Of a DNA stretch of 64,000 nucleotides, positions 62,468 to 64,000 are shown piece by piece; the first letter of the stretch is position 1; every line of letters begins with the position of its first letter. Position numbers and translations under genes: made by a program. The stretch lies in NCBI RefSeq assembly GCF_900112065.1, contig NZ_FOKE01000003.1, positions 330,018-394,017 of the forward strand, in the 5' to 3' direction. The notes beneath the pieces were generated by a model. The model was not told the origin of the DNA. It saw nothing but the letters and a program-made list of their open reading frames with translations, and did no database searches. Source of the DNA: Cohnella sp. OV330 (lineage in GTDB: Bacteria > Bacillota > Bacilli > Paenibacillales > Paenibacillaceae).

Positions 62468-64000
62468 ATGAATAGAAGACCGCATTTGAGAAAACGGGGC
62501 GGCGCATTCTTAAGCGCCCTCCTGGCGCTAATCCTGACGCTAACGCTAGCCCTCGTCGCGCCGGGGAATCAAGCGGCAGCCGCGTCGTCAGCACTGCCAT
62601 CGGGTGCGCTCGATCCCGCAGGCTGGAAGATTACGACCACGCTTGACGACGGCGCGCCCGATCTGAACACGATCTCGGCGGCTTTGTTCGACGGCGATCC
62701 GTCGACGGCCTGGACGAGCGCCAAAAACCAATCCCCATGGGGGCTCGTCCTCCAGATCGACATGCAGCGGCAGACCGCGTTCGACTCGATCGCGATCGAT
62801 ACCGGCGATTCCCCGAACTATGGCAGGGAATATACGATTCAGTCCGACGCCGACTGGTCGGCAACGCTGGCTACGGTGCCCGGCCAGTCCGGCGTGACCG
62901 TGATCAAGGTGCCGCGGACAACGGCCAGGCTGGTCAACGTCTGGCAGACCGGCAGTAATGCTTCGCCGTGGACGGTAGCGGAGGCGCGGCTGTACGATAG
63001 CGATAAAGCCTATCCGGGCGAATCCGGTCTCGCGGTCAAATGCACCTCGCAGTCCTGCGAGCTGAACTGGTCCGAGGTAGCCGGCGCGAGCGCCTACCGC
63101 GTCTATCGCGCGGGCGGTCCGACTGATACGTTCGAGCGGATCGGGGCCGGCGACGTAGTCGGCACGGTTTATTCGGATACGAACATCCAGCCGGGCCACA
63201 CGTACTTTTACAAAATATCCGCCGTCGTCGGAGGCGCCGAATCCGGCTTGTCCGGCGCGGTGTCCGGCATCCCGGGAGACAGTCCGTTCGGGCCGTACGT
63301 GCATGTCTTCGATCCGTCCATGGGCGCGGCCGCGATCAACGCGGCAGCCGACGCGATCTTCGCCGAGCAGGAGCGAAGCGAATTCGGCAGCGGGCGGCAT
63401 GCCATGCTCTTCAAGCCGGGCGATTACGAAGGCGTCAACGTCAAGGTCGGCTTCTACACGCAGGTGTCCGGACTCGGGCAAGATCCCGACGACGTCGATA
63501 TCCGCGGCGCGGTGAACGCGAACGCCGACTGGAACGACGGCAACGCCTTGGTCAACTTCTGGCGGTCCGCCGAGAACTTCAGCGTCACGCCGCCTGCCGG
63601 CTCGTCCGCGCAGTGGGCGGTCGCGCAAGCCGCGCCGATGCGCCGGGTGCATATCAAGGGCCAGCTCGAGCTGTTCGACTTCGATCCGTGGTGGAACGCG
63701 GGACTTGCGAGCGGCGGCTTTTTGGCGGACTCCAAAATCGACGGAACGATCGTACCCGCGTCGCAGCAGCAGTGGTTTTCGCGCAACAACGCATACGGCA
63801 GCTGGTCCAACGGCGTCTGGAACATGGTGTTCGTCGGAGACGAGAAGCCGCCGGCAGGCACCTTCCCGGCGGACCCGTATACGGTCGTCGACAAGACGCC
63901 GGTCATGCGGGAAAAGCCGTACCTTTATATCGACGAGAAAGGGGCTTACCAGGTGTTCGTCCCGTCGGTATCCAAGGACAGCCAAGGGGTGAGTTGGCAA
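62468..64000 (+). CDS. Secreted discoidin/Fn3/beta-helix enzyme, partial
   Basis: 511 residues visible, open at the right edge. ATG 62468 follows AAAAAGGGAGAG. Signal peptide (about 1-38, ends NQAAAA), discoidin-like module about 42-180, fibronectin type III about 185-268, then the start of a right-handed parallel beta-helix (FKPGDYEGVNVKVGFYTQVS, WRSAENFSV, GGFLADSKIDG). This catalytic part resembles beta-helix glucanases such as GH55 or GH87, but the family cannot be fixed from the part seen. Probably co-transcribed with the GH128-like gene. Confidence 0.8.
   Translation, partial: MNRRPHLRKRGGAFLSALLALILTLTLALVAPGNQAAAASSALPSGALDPAGWKITTTLDDGAPDLNTISAALFDGDPSTAWTSAKNQSPWGLVLQIDMQRQTAFDSIAIDTGDSPNYGREYTIQSDADWSATLATVPGQSGVTVIKVPRTTARLVNVWQTGSNASPWTVAEARLYDSDKAYPGESGLAVKCTSQSCELNWSEVAGASAYRVYRAGGPTDTFERIGAGDVVGTVYSDTNIQPGHTYFYKISAVVGGAESGLSGAVSGIPGDSPFGPYVHVFDPSMGAAAINAAADAIFAEQERSEFGSGRHAMLFKPGDYEGVNVKVGFYTQVSGLGQDPDDVDIRGAVNANADWNDGNALVNFWRSAENFSVTPPAGSSAQWAVAQAAPMRRVHIKGQLELFDFDPWWNAGLASGGFLADSKIDGTIVPASQQQWFSRNNAYGSWSNGVWNMVFVGDEKPPAGTFPADPYTVVDKTPVMREKPYLYIDEKGAYQVFVPSVSKDSQGVSWQ

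Overview
The window looks like chromosomal DNA of a GC-rich, Gram-positive, spore-former-type Firmicute of the Paenibacillaceae (Cohnella or Paenibacillus-like). The evidence is S-layer homology (SLH) domains, YesM/YesN two-component systems, LplB/UgpA-type sugar permeases, Firmicute lipoboxes and strong AGGAGG-type ribosome sites. No rRNA, tRNA, CRISPR array, intact transposase or prophage is visible.

Most of the DNA (about 0-42 kb and 57-64 kb) is a carbohydrate-utilisation region. From the left: a GH51 arabinofuranosidase diverging from an ArsR-type regulator; an ABC importer operon (solute-binding lipoprotein, two permeases) continuing into a GH16 enzyme and a second binding-protein-like lipoprotein; a 1,817-residue GH3 enzyme with Ig and SLH domains; a YesM-YesN-lipoprotein operon; a GH78-like enzyme; a reverse-strand operon (binding protein, two permeases, YesM, YesN, AraC regulator); a forward operon of two Gfo/Idh/MocA oxidoreductases alternating with two sugar isomerase/epimerases; a GH30 enzyme with four discoidin domains; and a second YesM-YesN-lipoprotein operon. 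The right edge has a third importer operon diverging from a GH128-like enzyme and a partial beta-helix enzyme. GH16, GH3, GH30 and GH128 together suggest beta-1,3/1,6-glucan (fungal-wall or laminarin type) as a main substrate; this is inference. No ABC ATPase is present, so the three importers probably share an MsmX-type ATPase encoded elsewhere.

From 42 to 57 kb the composition becomes markedly more AT-rich. It holds many small unlinked genes (a DUF2716-type protein, ankyrin, zinc-ribbon/CPCC and other small proteins), decayed fragments and a duplicated gene whose second copy is broken. The look is of an orphan immunity-gene island with no toxin in view. It is interrupted by a six-hairpin glycosidase and followed by two stress or metabolism pairs: Rrf2 regulator with alpha/beta hydrolase, and SDR with AraC regulator.

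Two patterns cut across the genes. First, at least five promoters share a two-box element (two A-tract half-sites about 20 bp apart, the proximal one touching the -35). They drive importer operons, glycosidases and one YesM/YesN operon itself, which suggests a YesN-controlled regulon. Second, six intergenic clusters contain palindromic repeats of different sequence but with the same 50-51 bp period.
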